Shown here piece by piece: positions 23,501-30,735 of a stretch of DNA of 64,000 bases (positions are counted from its first letter, which is position 1; the number at the start of each line of letters is the position of its first letter). The stretch covers positions 43,144,191-43,208,190 of the forward strand of contig NC_063174.1 of NCBI RefSeq assembly GCF_023159225.1, in the 5' to 3' direction. This DNA is from Perognathus longimembris pacificus. Its lineage: Eukaryota; Chordata; Mammalia; Rodentia; Heteromyidae. The notes under the pieces are model-generated. The model saw nothing but the letters and a program-made list of their open reading frames with translations. It made no database searches and had not been told where the DNA came from. A program made the translations under genes and the position numbers.

Positions 23501-26486
23501 CTGACAGCAAGAGACAGCTGTCATCTACTACAGCAGCCATAAATGACAGCCAACCAGAGCTTGGAACTCCTGAGCACAGTAATTTGTTTAGGGAAAACTA
23601 CTTCTCCAACCCCTTCTACATGCACACTATAATTCACTTATGTACAGCCAGGACAATGACATGCATGGTTATGAACCACAATCAACTTTTTTTTTTTTTT
23701 GACAGAGTCTCACTATGTAGCCAGGCTGGTCTAGAGCATTCCATCTTCCTGCCTCAGCCTCACAATTACTAGGACTATAGGCATATGTTACCATACTTGA
23801 CATATCTTGTTCAAATGGTTTTAACTGACAACTTTTTAAAAGGAATAAAAGCTAACTCAGGGCCTCATGCTTGCTTGGGTGGCATTTTACCACTTAAGCT
23901 GTGCCTCTAGATAATCTTTTTGGAGATAATAGTTTCAAGACTTTTCTACCTAGGCTGGCTCGGAATCTCAGTCCTCTGTCTTAGCCTCTTGAGTAGCTTT
24001 GATTATAGGTGCCAGCACCTGGCAAGAAAAATTTCAAAATGGGTCAACTAGTGAAGGTTCAAATACTTTATGGCTTATGTGAGTTTATGCCCTTTTAAAC
24101 CAATGGTTTTCAACTGGATAGGATGGGGATAAATCTTGCCCCTAAAAGACATTTGGTGGTATCCATAAACATTAGAGGTCACAATTATGGCAGTGCTACT
24201 GGCATCTACTGGTTAGAGGACAGAGGTGCTGCTGAACACTCTGCGATGCACAGAGCAGATTAGCAACAATGGGGTCTGAAATGACATGCAAAGACACCTG
24301 CTCTGAACCCATGGGTTGGGTTGCTGGGCTTTAGTCTCAGAGGCCTGCTACTTATCTGCCCCTTGAAATATCCTCTACTTATGCCAGACAGCCAAAGTTC
24401 TTTGGTTCATAGCTTCATATGCAGATTTTGTTACTGGTAATGGTTTGTGTTTCAAAAGAATGACTTTTAATCTTAAAAACAAAACACAGGGGCTGGGAAC
24501 GTGGCCTAGTGGTAGAGTGCTTGCCTAGACATTCATGAAGCCCTGGGTTCGATTCTCAGTACCACGTATACAGAAAAAGCTGGAAATGATGCTGTGGTTC
24601 AAGTGGTAGAGCGCTAGCCTTGAGCAAAAAGAAGCCAGGGACAGTGCTCTGGCCCTGTGTTCAAGGCCAAGGACTGGCAAACAAAAAATACATAAGGTTA
24701 ATATAAGTGGAATTTTTTTTTTTTTTTGGCCAGTCCTGGGCCTTGGACTCAGGGCCTGAGCACTGTCCCTGGCTTCTTCCCACTCAAGGCTAGCACTCTG
24801 CCACTTGAGCCACAGCGCCGCTTCTGGCCGTTTTCTGTATATGTGGTGCTGGGGAATCGAACCTAGGGCCTCATGTATCCGAGGCAGGCACTCTTGCCAC
24901 TAGGCTATATCCCCAGCCCCGTATAAGTGGAATTTTAATGTACGGGACTTCCTCTAAAATATCTACAACTGTACTGAGAAGAAATCTCTGGACTTGTGTA
25001 TGTCAATCATTAAGACTAACCTTCCACAATCTGTAGACACTGGTAATTAAAGAAATATGCTTGCCAGATTCCTCATCAGGAAGCAGAGATCCAGCGAACC
25101 AAAATTCAAGGCCAGTTCTGGCAGAAAAGTTCATTAGACTCTTATCTCCAGAATAACCAGCAAAAGGCAGAATTGGAGGCACAATTTAAATTGGTGGAGT
25201 GTCAGTCTAACAAGCCGAGCAAGCACAAGACCTTGAGTTCAAACTCCATTACCAGCAAAAAGAAAAAAAAAAGGTGCTTTAAAAATAATGACTTTTGACA
25301 AGATTTCCCATTCTTGAGACAAACATTCCTGAGCAAACATTCTTGAATTTATTGAAGGCTTATTACTACTATGCATGTTAGCTCTAGATAGTGAACAAAA
25401 TGGGCATGGCCTTGCCCTCCTAAAGCTATAAATCTTGTAGTAGATACAACACAAGATTTAAGAAATATATTTTATAGGAGCTAGGCTCATGCCTATAATC
25501 TCAGCTACTCCAGAGACAGACAGGGTGGATTGAGGCTAGCCAGAGCAAAAACATAAAATACATATGTATATATGTTTTTATACATATACTACATACATAT
25601 TTATTCATATATATTATATACACGTAATATTTATACATGTGAATGCACATATATAGTGAAACTTCTTTTTATCAATTACCCACATAGGAAAACAAAGACA
25701 CCAAATACGGTTGAGCCTCGATTTCTCAAAGTCCTTTTCTGGCTTGCTCCCTAAGCTGCAGAAGCGCTATGGGAGGAACAGTGGGTGCCCGGGACTTCAA
25801 AAACCGGGAACAAGGAGGAGAAAGGGAAAGGGGTAACCCTGCCAATGTCCCTAAAGCATCCGCCGGGCCGCTCCCCACCCCCTCTCCCCGCGATGCTCCC
25901 AAGCTGAGGTTTAAACGGCTCCCTGGCTTTGGCGCATCCATGTCAGGCTTCGCTAGAGGACAATGAGCTGGGAGAAGCCTGTGAAAGGTGGGTGCGACCA
26001 AGAGTTCAGCCCGCCCACCCGCCCCCTCCCCGGGTAGCCCCGCCTCTCCCCGAAGAGAATTCGGGCCCCCGCCTGGGCTGCCAACGCTCCCGACCCCAAG
26101 CCAGGGGCTGTGCCGGCCTCAGGACCACTGCACCACCTCGCCCACGGAAGGCCGCACCTTCCCAGCCCCCGACCACGTTAACCGTGGCTCCACGTCACCA
26201 GGCCACAGCCTGAGGAGCGGCCTCCAACGAGGGCCGCGGGCCAGCCGGAGCCTGGGGGAGGCCTGGACGGCTCAGGGGCCGAGTCGAGGCCCGCCTCCCA
26301 CACCTTGGCACCGCTGGGGGCGGTGGTCCTGAGGCCAGGCGCTCCACTCTCTACCTCAAGCCCCCTCGGAGCCCCGCAGGAGTAGGCCCCGGCTCCCGCC
26401 GGACAGGACGCGAAGCCGGTACCTGCGAGGGCGCGGAAAAGGCGCGCGGCCAGATGCAGCAGGTGACACAGGAACGACGGGATCAT
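4368..26486 (-). CDS. ANGEL1: ANGEL1, EEP-fold protein, ten coding exons
   Basis: Coding exons read from right to left: 26486-26423, 22546-21968, 21199-20973, 20475-20406, 19890-19457, 17101-16975, 16674-16564, 6219-6150, 5653-5490 and 4528-4368. All junctions are GT-AG, phases match, and the sum is 2007 nt (668 residues plus stop); the human protein is about 670. The CCR4/nocturnin (endonuclease-exonuclease-phosphatase) fold is shown by LQEV with the metal-binding Glu296, the D-x-N motif Asp431/Asn433, VDYIFFS, and the catalytic Ser-Asp-His at 652-654. Tyr275-Met281 (YRFANLM) fits the eIF4E-binding pattern YxxxxL-phi. Known for the family: human ANGEL1 binds eIF4E and sits at the ER/cis-Golgi, and the paralogue ANGEL2 removes RNA 2',3'-cyclic phosphates, an activity also reported for ANGEL1. 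The frame is intact, so the gene looks functional. Confidence 0.96.
5078..5284 (+). mobile_element. IDL-Geo dimeric SINE
   Basis: A full-length dimer in ANGEL1 intron 9: ID-like left half, Geo right half, A-rich tail. It is flanked by an imperfect 14-bp duplication, gaaggcagaggcaa against gaaggaggaggcaa. Confidence 0.9.
5490..5653 (-). CDS. ANGEL1: ANGEL1 coding exon 9
   Basis: The acceptor GTAG|GATTG and donor ACTG|GTAAGC bound 164 nt. It encodes the segment with TMPLGLGTTVDYIFFSAE, the V-D-Y motif of EEP enzymes that positions active-site residues. Entry phase 2, exit phase 1. Confidence 0.95.
6150..6219 (-). CDS. ANGEL1: ANGEL1 coding exon 8
   Basis: A 70-nt exon between TACAG|AGCG and CCCCAG|GTGAAC. 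It encodes ERPAGWAESFLEEN and its flank, a variable loop of the EEP domain that is less conserved than the neighbouring exons. Frame is kept from exon 7 (phase 1) to exon 9 (phase 2). The intron before it (6220-16563) is the largest in the gene and carries most of the L1 DNA. Confidence 0.92.
6238..6272 (+). repeat. (AAT/GAT)n simple repeat
   Basis: A trinucleotide run of TAA with interspersed GAT units, only about 20 nt upstream (in ANGEL1 sense) of the exon 8 acceptor. Confidence 0.85.
6464..6676 (+). mobile_element. IDL-Geo SINE with perfect target duplication
   Basis: A dimeric SINE ending in (CAAA)n. It is flanked by a perfect 14-bp duplication, aagacttagcctgc (6450-6463 and 6677-6690). 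Confidence 0.95.
6745..6840 (+). mobile_element. B1-like (7SL) SINE fragment
   Basis: A monomer with 'taatcccagcacttgagaag', the 7SL-type core, followed by an A-rich tail. It lacks the Geo half. Confidence 0.65.
6966..7186 (+). mobile_element. IDL-Geo SINE with perfect target duplication
   Basis: A full-length dimer with about 29 A at the 3' end. It is flanked by the direct repeat agatcctcatgcat (near 6950 and 7186). Confidence 0.95.
7485..7676 (+). mobile_element. 7SL-like/Geo composite SINE
   Basis: The left half carries a B1-like 'taatcctagttactcaggag' segment. It is followed by the linker 'gactcttatctccaattaac' and a Geo right half with B box GAGTTCAAGCC. Diverged, so older than the IDL-Geo copies. 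Confidence 0.85.
7964..7988 (-). rRNA. 25-nt 5S rRNA fragment (copy 1, antisense to the L1)
   Basis: Read on the minus strand these bases correspond to nucleotides 17-41 of vertebrate 5S rRNA with one mismatch. This is not a 5S gene but a short scrap at the 5' edge of an L1 insertion. The first four bases overlap the end of the target-site duplication. Confidence 0.8.
7968..8640 (+). mobile_element. 5'-truncated L1 3' end, copy 1
   Basis: After a 5S-derived leader it continues with sequence equivalent to the L1 ORF2/3'UTR junction, a G-rich polypurine tract (about 8495-8545) typical of L1 3'UTRs, 'aataaaaattt' and a poly-A tail. It was inserted into an older L1; the duplication aaaaccttcacaga is at 7954-7967, and its partner lies beyond the second copy at 9412-9425. 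Confidence 0.85.
8727..8751 (-). rRNA. 25-nt 5S rRNA fragment (copy 2, antisense to the L1)
   Basis: A perfect 25-nt match to the complement of 5S rRNA nucleotides 17-41, from CAGACGAGATC to GTTCAGGG. It is a duplicate of the copy at 7964, with the ancestral base kept where copy 1 has changed. Confidence 0.85.
8731..9411 (+). mobile_element. 5'-truncated L1 3' end, copy 2
   Basis: The same insertion as at 7968, carried along in the tandem duplication. Here the 3' poly-A tail still joins the original right-hand target duplication (9412-9425), after which the old L1 resumes without a gap. Confidence 0.85.
10580..10796 (-). mobile_element. 7SL-like/Geo composite SINE
   Basis: Read on the minus strand it starts with a B1-like half (complement of 'tagctaggattgcaggtgtg') and ends with the Geo half (complement of 'gctcaaggctagcactctac'). 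Confidence 0.85.
11035..11103 (-). mobile_element. ID-like tRNA-derived SINE fragment
   Basis: The complement contains an A-box-like 'taactcatttgttagag' and a B-box-like 'gccctgagttt'. Degenerate. Confidence 0.5.
11700..11850 (-). mobile_element. B1-like monomer SINE
   Basis: The poly-T start, 'ctcaaactcaagatcctcct' and 'attctgggattacacacaat' are the reverse complement of a B1/7SL monomer. Confidence 0.75.
11898..12342 (+). mobile_element. 7SL-like/Geo composite SINE split by an insertion
   Basis: The left half (11898-11992) and right half (12198-12342) belong to one composite SINE; an IDL-Geo in the opposite orientation lies between them. The order shows that the composite family is older than the IDL-Geo copy. 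Confidence 0.88.
11993..12197 (-). mobile_element. IDL-Geo SINE nested in another SINE
   Basis: A complete dimer in reverse orientation, from poly-T to 'ggccatattcccagc'. It sits exactly in the linker of a composite SINE. Confidence 0.92.
12402..12624 (-). mobile_element. IDL-Geo SINE
   Basis: A reverse-orientation dimer, from a T-rich tail complement to 'gctaagccacattctcagcc'. It splits the antisense L1. Confidence 0.9.
13354..13569 (+). mobile_element. IDL-Geo SINE with (CAA)n tail
   Basis: A full dimer, its left half close to the ID consensus ('gtagcttagtggtagagtgc'), ending in a (CAA)n tail. Confidence 0.9.
13855..14053 (-). mobile_element. 7SL-like/Geo composite SINE
   Basis: Reverse orientation. 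The Geo half is on the left ('cactcaaggctggtgctcta') and the 7SL-like half on the right ('gtgaggattacaggcatgtg'). Diverged. Confidence 0.8.
14455..14595 (+). mobile_element. Geo half-element with (CCA)n/(CAA)n tail
   Basis: Only the Geo right half is present ('gtgctgtggttcaaagtggg', B box GAGTTCAAGGCC). It is followed by a trinucleotide tail. Confidence 0.7.
15046..15122 (-). mobile_element. ID monomer SINE
   Basis: The complement reads as an ID element: 'gatgtaactcagtggtagag', then 'cacttgcctggcacacac'. There is no Geo half. Confidence 0.75.
15688..15897 (-). mobile_element. IDL-Geo SINE with perfect target duplication
   Basis: A reverse-orientation dimer flanked by the 13-bp repeat actttcctatctt (15675-15687 and 15898-15910). 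Confidence 0.95.
16564..16674 (-). CDS. ANGEL1: ANGEL1 coding exon 7
   Basis: Bounded by TTTACAG|AGAGACG and AGCCAG|GTAATA; 111 nt, phase 1 in and out. It encodes ERRKYGRDFLLRFRFCDIACQ in part, the central beta-strand region that in human ANGEL1 follows HPKRS. Confidence 0.95.
16975..17101 (-). CDS. ANGEL1: ANGEL1 coding exon 6
   Basis: Bounded by TTGTAG|GTATCAG and CAAGAG|GTAAGC; 127 nt, phase 0 to 1. It encodes VSGQEDFSHQLYQRKLQAPL, then the stretch ending TSCHPKTR. The last residues (KTR against KRS in human) are the only notable change. Confidence 0.95.
17935..18215 (-). mobile_element. MIR SINE
   Basis: The text 'cttatatacagtattttatt' ... 'aagtgactttcccaaggtgg' ... 'gcagggatttgaactcagg' is the ordered reverse complement of MIR. 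An A-rich (CAA)n interruption lies at 18005-18025. Confidence 0.75.
18660..18875 (+). mobile_element. MIR SINE
   Basis: Sense MIR with 'ttagtaaatacatgtaaagt', then 'gcacctggcacacagctaag' and 'gagcttagtaaatataa' at the 3' end. Confidence 0.75.
18880..18985 (+). mobile_element. tRNA-derived SINE with (CA)n tail
   Basis: 'ggcatggctcagtggtatca' looks like an A box and 'ctgagttcaagccccaatac' like a B box. A (CA)n run follows at 18952-18976. Confidence 0.65.
19457..19890 (-). CDS. ANGEL1: ANGEL1 coding exon 5 (core of EEP domain)
   Basis: The longest catalytic exon: 434 nt between CTTATAG|GCTTT and TGGAAG|GTGAAA. It covers residues 314-458, with the FYKRRTGCKTDGCAV segment, the NTHVLYNPRRGDVKL strand and the D-x-N motif in CGDLNSVPESPLYNF (Asp431, Asn433), which bind the metal and substrate in EEP enzymes. 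Confidence 0.97.
20120..20265 (+). mobile_element. MIR SINE
   Basis: Sense MIR: 'gtttcctcatctgtaaaatg' followed by 'aggtaataacatcc'. It lies between ANGEL1 exons 4 and 5. Confidence 0.75.
20406..20475 (-). CDS. ANGEL1: ANGEL1 coding exon 4
   Basis: 70 nt between TTTCCAG|ATCC and ATGATGG|GTATAA, phase 0 to 1. It encodes ILCLQEVQEDHYWEQLEP and the next residues; Glu296 in LQEV is the conserved metal ligand of the EEP fold. Confidence 0.96.
20862..20951 (-). mobile_element. Small processed-transcript insertion (3' end with poly-A)
   Basis: About 90 bp ending on the minus strand in AATAAA (20894-20889), some 12 further bases and an A-rich tail, flanked by a perfect 14-bp duplication ttatctctactctt (20848-20861 and 20952-20965). 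These are the marks of an L1-mobilised mRNA 3' end. The donor mRNA was not recognised; a short frame ending HEAKKLRVVCK and a stop is visible, but its meaning is uncertain. It lies in ANGEL1 intron 3 in the sense of the gene. Confidence 0.75.
20973..21199 (-). CDS. ANGEL1: ANGEL1 coding exon 3
   Basis: 227 nt between TTTGTAG|AAATC and CCTGAC|GTGAGT, phase 1 to 0, residues 215-290. It opens the EEP domain (FTLMSYNILSQDL) and carries YRFANLM at 275-281, which fits the eIF4E-binding pattern. Confidence 0.96.
21345..21440 (+). mobile_element. L2 LINE 3' fragment
   Basis: 'taagctccacagagctggag' then 'actactgcatccccaataac' matches the order of the L2 3' end. Diverged. Confidence 0.55.
21968..22546 (-). 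CDS. ANGEL1: ANGEL1 coding exon 2 (N-terminal acidic region)
   Basis: 579 nt between CTCCTAG|ATGCTT and CCATG|GTGAGT, phase 1 in and out, residues 22-215. It encodes DAFFTCRKN and then a long acidic, proline-rich and poorly structured segment, conserved with human in patches such as EGLLQQWREEG and KGLAQSSLALLMD, up to the start of the catalytic domain. Confidence 0.96.
22605..22790. mobile_element. L2/MIR remnants
   Basis: 'gaaagtaagctctatataga' resembles the L2 3' end; 'ctgagtactgttctaaacac' resembles MIR read in reverse. Boundaries are unclear. Confidence 0.45.
23103..23325 (-). mobile_element. 7SL-like/Geo composite SINE
   Basis: Reverse orientation in ANGEL1 intron 1, from a degenerate Geo half to 'gctgggattacaggcataaa'. 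Strongly diverged. Confidence 0.75.
23688..23803 (-). mobile_element. B1-like monomer SINE
   Basis: Poly-T followed by 'gacagagtctcactatgtag' and 'ccaggctggtctagagc' is the reverse complement of a B1-type monomer. Confidence 0.8.
23848..24024 (-). mobile_element. Degenerate tRNA/7SL composite SINE
   Basis: 'aactcagggcctcatgcttg' on the left and 'gagtagctttgattataggt' on the right give the composite order in reverse. Heavily diverged. Confidence 0.6.
24098..24300 (+). mobile_element. MER5A (hAT-Charlie non-autonomous DNA transposon)
   Basis: The order 'aatggttttcaactggatag', 'agacatttggtggtatccat', 'gcagtgctactggcatctac' and 'cactctgcgatgcacagagc' follows the MER5A consensus nearly end to end. 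An ancient eutherian element. Confidence 0.85.
24489..24690 (+). mobile_element. IDL-Geo SINE
   Basis: A full dimer in ANGEL1 intron 1. The left half keeps an ID-like A box ('gtggcctagtggtagagtgc'). Confidence 0.92.
24717..24921 (-). mobile_element. IDL-Geo SINE with perfect target duplication
   Basis: Reverse orientation, flanked by a perfect 15-bp repeat tataagtggaatttt (24702-24716 and 24922-24936). It inserted just beside the copy at 24489. Confidence 0.95.
25075..25270 (+). mobile_element. 7SL-like/Geo composite SINE, diverged
   Basis: The linker 'gactcttatctccagaataa' and a worn Geo half with 'ccttgagttcaaactcc' are still visible. Confidence 0.65.
25478..25560 (+). mobile_element. 7SL-like SINE left half
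   Basis: 'ggctcatgcctataatctca' followed by 'gctactccagagacagac'. There is no Geo half. It is followed by an AT-rich simple stretch to about 25660. Confidence 0.65.
26423..26486 (-). CDS. ANGEL1: ANGEL1 coding exon 1
   Basis: 64 nt from ATG (26486-26484) to the donor GCAG|GTACCG, phase 1. It encodes MIPSFLCHLLHLAARLFRAL, a hydrophobic start equivalent to the human MIASCLCYLLLPATRLFRAL, which may help membrane (ER/Golgi) association. This ATG was chosen because of that match and its place in the CpG island. Confidence 0.93.
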
Positions 26487-26610
26487 GGCTGGCCGCCCGC
26501 GCCGCTACCACCGCCACTGCCACCGCCAGGTCTCCCTCAGCTCGGCTCCGCCCCCGCCCGCGCCGCCCAGACCCCGCCCTACGCCTCCCAGGCCCCGCCC
26601 CACGCAGGAC

Positions 26611-26616
26611 CACGTG
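26611..26616 (+). promoter_or_regulatory. E-box CACGTG upstream of ANGEL1
   Basis: A palindromic CACGTG about 125 nt upstream of the ANGEL1 start codon within the CpG island. USF or MYC/MAX-type factors bind such sites; use here is inferred. Confidence 0.4.
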
Positions 26617-27016
26617 CGCCGCATATTCCCGCCTCCTCGTCTCAACAATAACTTTATTGGGAGCTCAGATGCCAGGTGGGCGGAGCCAGTTTCCAGGGAA
26701 ACGGGCCTCCCAGCTCCTAGCGGTCCCCGGAGCCCCGAGTTTAAAATGGAGGGCCCGAGGCCCTGTCGCATCATTCCGCGATCAGATTTACTCCTGCTTC
26801 TGCCGCCATCTCCCCACCGTCCCCCAGTTTCCTTTTGTGTAAAATGAAGGGCTGGGTTTTTCTCTGAGGCGCCTCTTAACCTTGACAGCCACAGCAAGCT
26901 CTTCACAGTCCCCATCCTCCACACCCACTTCCGGCCTTTACTGTCATCCCCGTTCAGATTCCCAGTCATAAACCGAGCCCTCCCTGGCTCCTGCACCTAA
27001 GATGTCGCCTTCGGCA

Positions 27017-27025
27017 AAGATGGCG
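27017..27025 (+). promoter_or_regulatory. Candidate YY1 site
   Basis: AAGATGGCG is the core YY1 motif found near many CpG-island promoters. It is 530 nt upstream of the ANGEL1 start codon and points away from it. Confidence 0.35.
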
Positions 27026-27084
27026 CTTTTTTCCTTAGTCTGGGCGGCGGGAGGAGGGGTGGTGGTGGTGATGTAATCCCATTC

Positions 27085-27175
27085 GTGTGAGGGAGGAGGG
27101 GAGGGGGGACAGGAAGGAAGGAAGGAGGAAGGGGAGGGGGCGGAAAGGAACGAGGGGGAAGGAGGAAGCTCCTCC
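27085..27175 (+). repeat. Polypurine (GGA)-rich tract
   Basis: About 90 bases almost free of pyrimidines with several runs of four or more G. It could form a G-quadruplex or triplex. It marks the upstream edge of the promoter region. Confidence 0.8.
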
Positions 27176-28084
27176 AAGCCAGGGACCAAGTCTGTCAGGG
27201 TGTCTGTTGAGCGGCCTAGGCACCTAAGTCGGATCTGGTAATTATTCTGAACAGAGCGTATGCCACCAAATGAACTCTGCTAACCAACGACCTCTGAGCA
27301 TCTTTCCCAACCCCCTCCCCAAGTCTGCTCCAACCATGCGCTGAAGGAGGACTAGAATACACTCAGCATTAGTACCCAGTGTCTGAGCTGCATGATTTCC
27401 AATTTGTGGCTGGAGCCTTGGTTGTTCGGGGAAGCCCTCTGGGGAGTCACCAGATCCTGGACCAGCCGGGTACATCATAACACTGAAGGGCTAAAAGGAG
27501 GAAGAAGGAGAGAGTCAGTCGTGGGGTCTTCCAAAACTTTACCCTTAGCTTCAGAGGCAGCAATGTCGGTCTGCCTTCTGCAGCAGAGCTCATCCCATTT
27601 GTTGAGATGAGCCAGAGGCTCAAGCAATCTGGAGACTTAGAGACACTTAGAAATCTCCCCACAACTATAGGCACTACCCTAAAGAGCCCAGAGACCAAGC
27701 CCACTCCTTCCAGGTGGTTTAATGAAACCCTCCTGTACCCTCCTTTCCCCTTCATACCCATAGTTACCCAGAAGGCCAAGCTCCACATTAGATCTTAAAA
27801 CATTTTGCGAAGTGACGGTTTTCTCATTAACTTGGAAAATGTTTTTAAAACAGATTTCTTAAAACCAGCTCAGTTTTCACAGGTCTGGGATGAGACCCTG
27901 TGGCACTAAGTTATTCTGAAGTACAGTTTAGGAACTGGTGCTGAAGAAGTTTCGCCTGGGCTGTTCAATGCCCATGTGTGGGCATGGGAGTTCAAATCAG
28001 CTGATACCATGTTCTCTCAGAGGCTGTTCTTGGGGCCAGTGAAGCAAGGCATCCCTCTTTTTGTCTTCTGACCCACAATCCATG

Positions 28085-28220
28085 ATGTTGGAAAGTGTAG
28101 GATCACAAGCTTTGGGGTTGGACTTCCTGAGTTCAGATCCTGGCCCTGCCATTTCCTATCCATGGAACTTCTCAGATACCTGAGAAGTTTCTATGATCCA
28201 GTGTTTACTGTATTTTTGTA
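28085..28220 (+). mobile_element. MIR SINE
   Basis: 'ttggacttcctgagttcaga' then 'tcctggccctgccatttcct' matches the MIR 5' and core regions. Confidence 0.7.
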
Positions 28221-28650
28221 ACTTGGGCAAAAGCTAACTCTAGGCCCTGTGGATGTAGAGTCTCTTCCATGATGATAGCTGAGATGAAGCTCCTGCCCCT
28301 GACACAGCAATACGGCATTGCTAAGCAAGCCAGAAACTACAGGTTCCAAAGATATTTAGCCTAGGACATGCAGCCTCAGATTTCCCTGGCCAAAGGAAAA
28401 TTATTAGCATGATCTGCACTGTCTCCAGCTTCATGACAAAAATAATGAGAGAGAGTAGAGGATCCCTTCAGATTCATCCCAACTGTGATGACAATACAAA
28501 GATGTTCACTGCCTCCATTGTTAGCATGGTTTCAAAGTACAGAATGGGACAAAAACCTCAATCCACAAATATTAGCCTCCTGAGTAGCTAGGGTTACAGA
28601 CGTAAGCCACTGGCACCCAACTTGAAATGATCCTTTAAAAGAAAAAGTGA

Positions 28651-28867
28651 GGGGCTGGGAATGTGGCTTAGTGGTAGAGTGCTTGCCTTGCATGCATGAA
28701 GCCCTGGGTTCGATTCCTCAGCACCTAAAAGGCCAGAAGTGGCACTGTGGCTCAAGTGGTAGAGTGCTAGCCTTGAGCAAAAAGAAGCCAGGGACAGTGT
28801 TCAGGCCCCAAGTCCATGCCCCAGGATTGGCAAAAAAAATAAATAAAAAATAAATAAAAATAAAAAA
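28651..28867 (+). mobile_element. IDL-Geo SINE
   Basis: A dimer with the linker shortened by a deletion, ending in (AAAT)n. Flanked by the repeat aaaagaaaaagt on both sides. Confidence 0.9.
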
Positions 28868-28926
28868 TAAAAGAAAAAGTTAGACCTTTTAGGGCTCAAA
28901 CATTACTTAAGACAAAAGTACATATG

Positions 28927-29109
28927 GAACTTGCAAAACTGTTTGGTGTAAGTGAACTGAACACCTCCGGGGGGGGGGAGGAAAAGGGGAGGGAGGGAGG
29001 GGGGTATGAGGGACAAGGTAACAAACTGTACAAGAAATGTATCCAATGCCTAACGTATGAAACTGTAACCTCTCTGTACATCAGTTTGATAATAAAAATT
29101 TGGAAAAAA
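28927..29109 (+). mobile_element. 5'-truncated L1 3' end
   Basis: About 180 bp of the same L1 3'UTR as at 7968 (G-rich polypurine tract, 'ctgtacatcagtttgataat', A tail). Flanked by the perfect 13-14 bp duplication aaagtacatatgg. It has no 5S leader because truncation occurred further downstream. Confidence 0.9.
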
Positions 29110-29285
29110 AAAGTACATATGGAAACGTGGAGTGGCTGCTTTTATTAACTTGTTGGTTAAACAGAGGTTTACAGAGGTTAAACAGAGGTTGCACTATACT
29201 GCAACATAGTGCTTCATAATTGCACAGGCTGCTCACCAAGGCCTGGAGCAATGCTGCCCACATAGATTAAGTATTTTATAGTAAA

Positions 29286-29370
29286 GGGTGGGGATGTAGC
29301 TCAGTGGTAGAGCACTTGCCTAGCATGTGAAAAACCCTGGGTTCAGTCCCCAGCACCACATACACACACA
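29286..29370 (+). mobile_element. ID monomer SINE (tRNA-Ala derived)
   Basis: 'gggatgtagctcagtggtag' (A box) and 'gggttcagtccccagcacc' (B box) give a near-consensus ID element with no Geo half. It ends in a CA-rich tail. Confidence 0.85.
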
Positions 29371-29697
29371 AAGAATATTATTATAGATTCAAATAAAAAG
29401 TGAAAATCAAGTACATGAAATTAATGTTTCTAACTCCATAGATCAAAATTTGCATTTTAACATGGAATCTATACCCTAAAATGAGATGTGTTACTTTTGT
29501 TGTACTCAGCCTTTGAAATCCAATGTGTGTTTTACTTGGACATTGCATCTCGATTTGGATACAAGACACACAAAGATGTGCTGTCACCTTCTATCCACCA
29601 CCCCACAAAGAAAACATTGCCCCGTCCCTTCATTTTCTTTCTGAACAGTCGGATCATCTTTTGAGCTATTCTGTGTATATTTTCTCCTCTTCTGCTT

Positions 29698-29928
29698 TTT
29701 TTTTGGGGGGGGGGGCGGTCTTGGAGCTTGAACTTGGGTACTGGGCACTGTCCCTGGGCTTTTTTACTCAAGGCTAGTACTCTACCACTTTGAGCCACAG
29801 CACAACTTCCAGTTTTTGGAGATAAGAGTTTCACAGATTTTCCTGTATCAGCTGGCTTTGAACCTTAATCTTCATATCTCAGCCTCCTGAGTAGCTAGGA
29901 TTACAGGCATGAGACACCAGTGCCTGGC
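29698..29928 (-). mobile_element. 7SL-like/Geo composite SINE
   Basis: Reverse orientation. Geo half on the left ('actcaaggctagtactctac'), linker, and 'gtagctaggattacaggcat' on the right. A G-run lies in its tail complement (29705-29715). Confidence 0.85.
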
Positions 29929-30206
29929 TCTGCTTCTTTCTGTCTTTACATTCTCTCATCTTACTTCCTAATATGGTCTTTACCAACTTCCTTTCTTTAT
30001 TCCTTTGCTCTCCATTCTTTCATTTGAAATTGGACCTTTAATAACCATCGTATGCTCATGGCCATCAAATACTCTTTCTTAAAGTGCCAGACAGGAAAGA
30101 GCTTTGCCTTTGTAACAGCTGCTTAATTCTACTCATAAATTATCCACAGGAAGAAATCATCATGACTTTGTTTCAACGAAACTTTATTTATATAGCAATA
30201 AGCAAT

Positions 30207-30371
30207 GGGCCAGGTCCCAGTGGCTCATGCCTATAATACTAGCAGGAGGCTGAGATCATAGAGTTATGGTTCAAAGCCAGCCCTGTCAGAAAAGTGCATG
30301 AGACTCATATCCAATTAAACAACAAAAAGAGCCAGAAGAGGAGATGTGGCTCAAGTCATAGAGCACTATGC
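30207..30371 (+). mobile_element. 7SL-like/Geo composite SINE, 3'-truncated
   Basis: 'cagtggctcatgcctataat' starts it; the Geo half breaks off after 'catagagcactatg'. Confidence 0.8.
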
Positions 30372-30509
30372 ACCAAATTCAGCCAAGACGTTTAACAGTT
30401 CACCAATTCTAAAGTACCTTATCTGAGCACAAACGTTTCTGAGCTAGGAATAAGTGTTTACCCTGAGGGGAAAAACAACTCTGCCAAGACCAAAGAACAG
30501 CAAGGAAGT

Positions 30510-30735
30510 GGATATAGAAGGCTCTGCAGCCAGATTGACTTCACTTACATCCTAGCTCTGCCACTTACTGTGTGACCTCAGGCCCATAACTCGTTGGTAT
30601 TCAGTTTAGACATAAGAGAGCCTCATAACAGCATAATAATAAAAGTTGAGCATCACACACGCATTAACATATATTAAGTCCTTGGGACAGTGCCTGGTAG
30701 TATAAGGACTGTATAAAATGTAGCTTACAAGATAG
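30510..30735 (+). mobile_element. MIR SINE, nearly full length
   Basis: 'tagctctgccacttactgtg' , 'tgacctcaggcccataact' and 'gggacagtgcctggtagtat' follow the MIR consensus in order. Confidence 0.85.

Larger units (their letters stand above)
25850..26840. promoter_or_regulatory. ANGEL1: CpG island and promoter of ANGEL1
   Basis: About 1 kb rich in G, C and CpG, in a window that is otherwise CpG-poor; it spans the ANGEL1 first coding exon and its upstream side. It has GC-box-like runs around 26550-26600, a CACGTG E-box at 26611-26616 and no convincing TATA box. This is typical of a broadly expressed housekeeping promoter. The exact start site cannot be read from the sequence. Confidence 0.8.

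Noticed and set aside
29286..29370. Possible tRNA gene with clear A and B boxes
   Set aside because: It is an ID element: the cloverleaf is not complete, an A/CA-rich tail follows, and it fits the SINE consensus.
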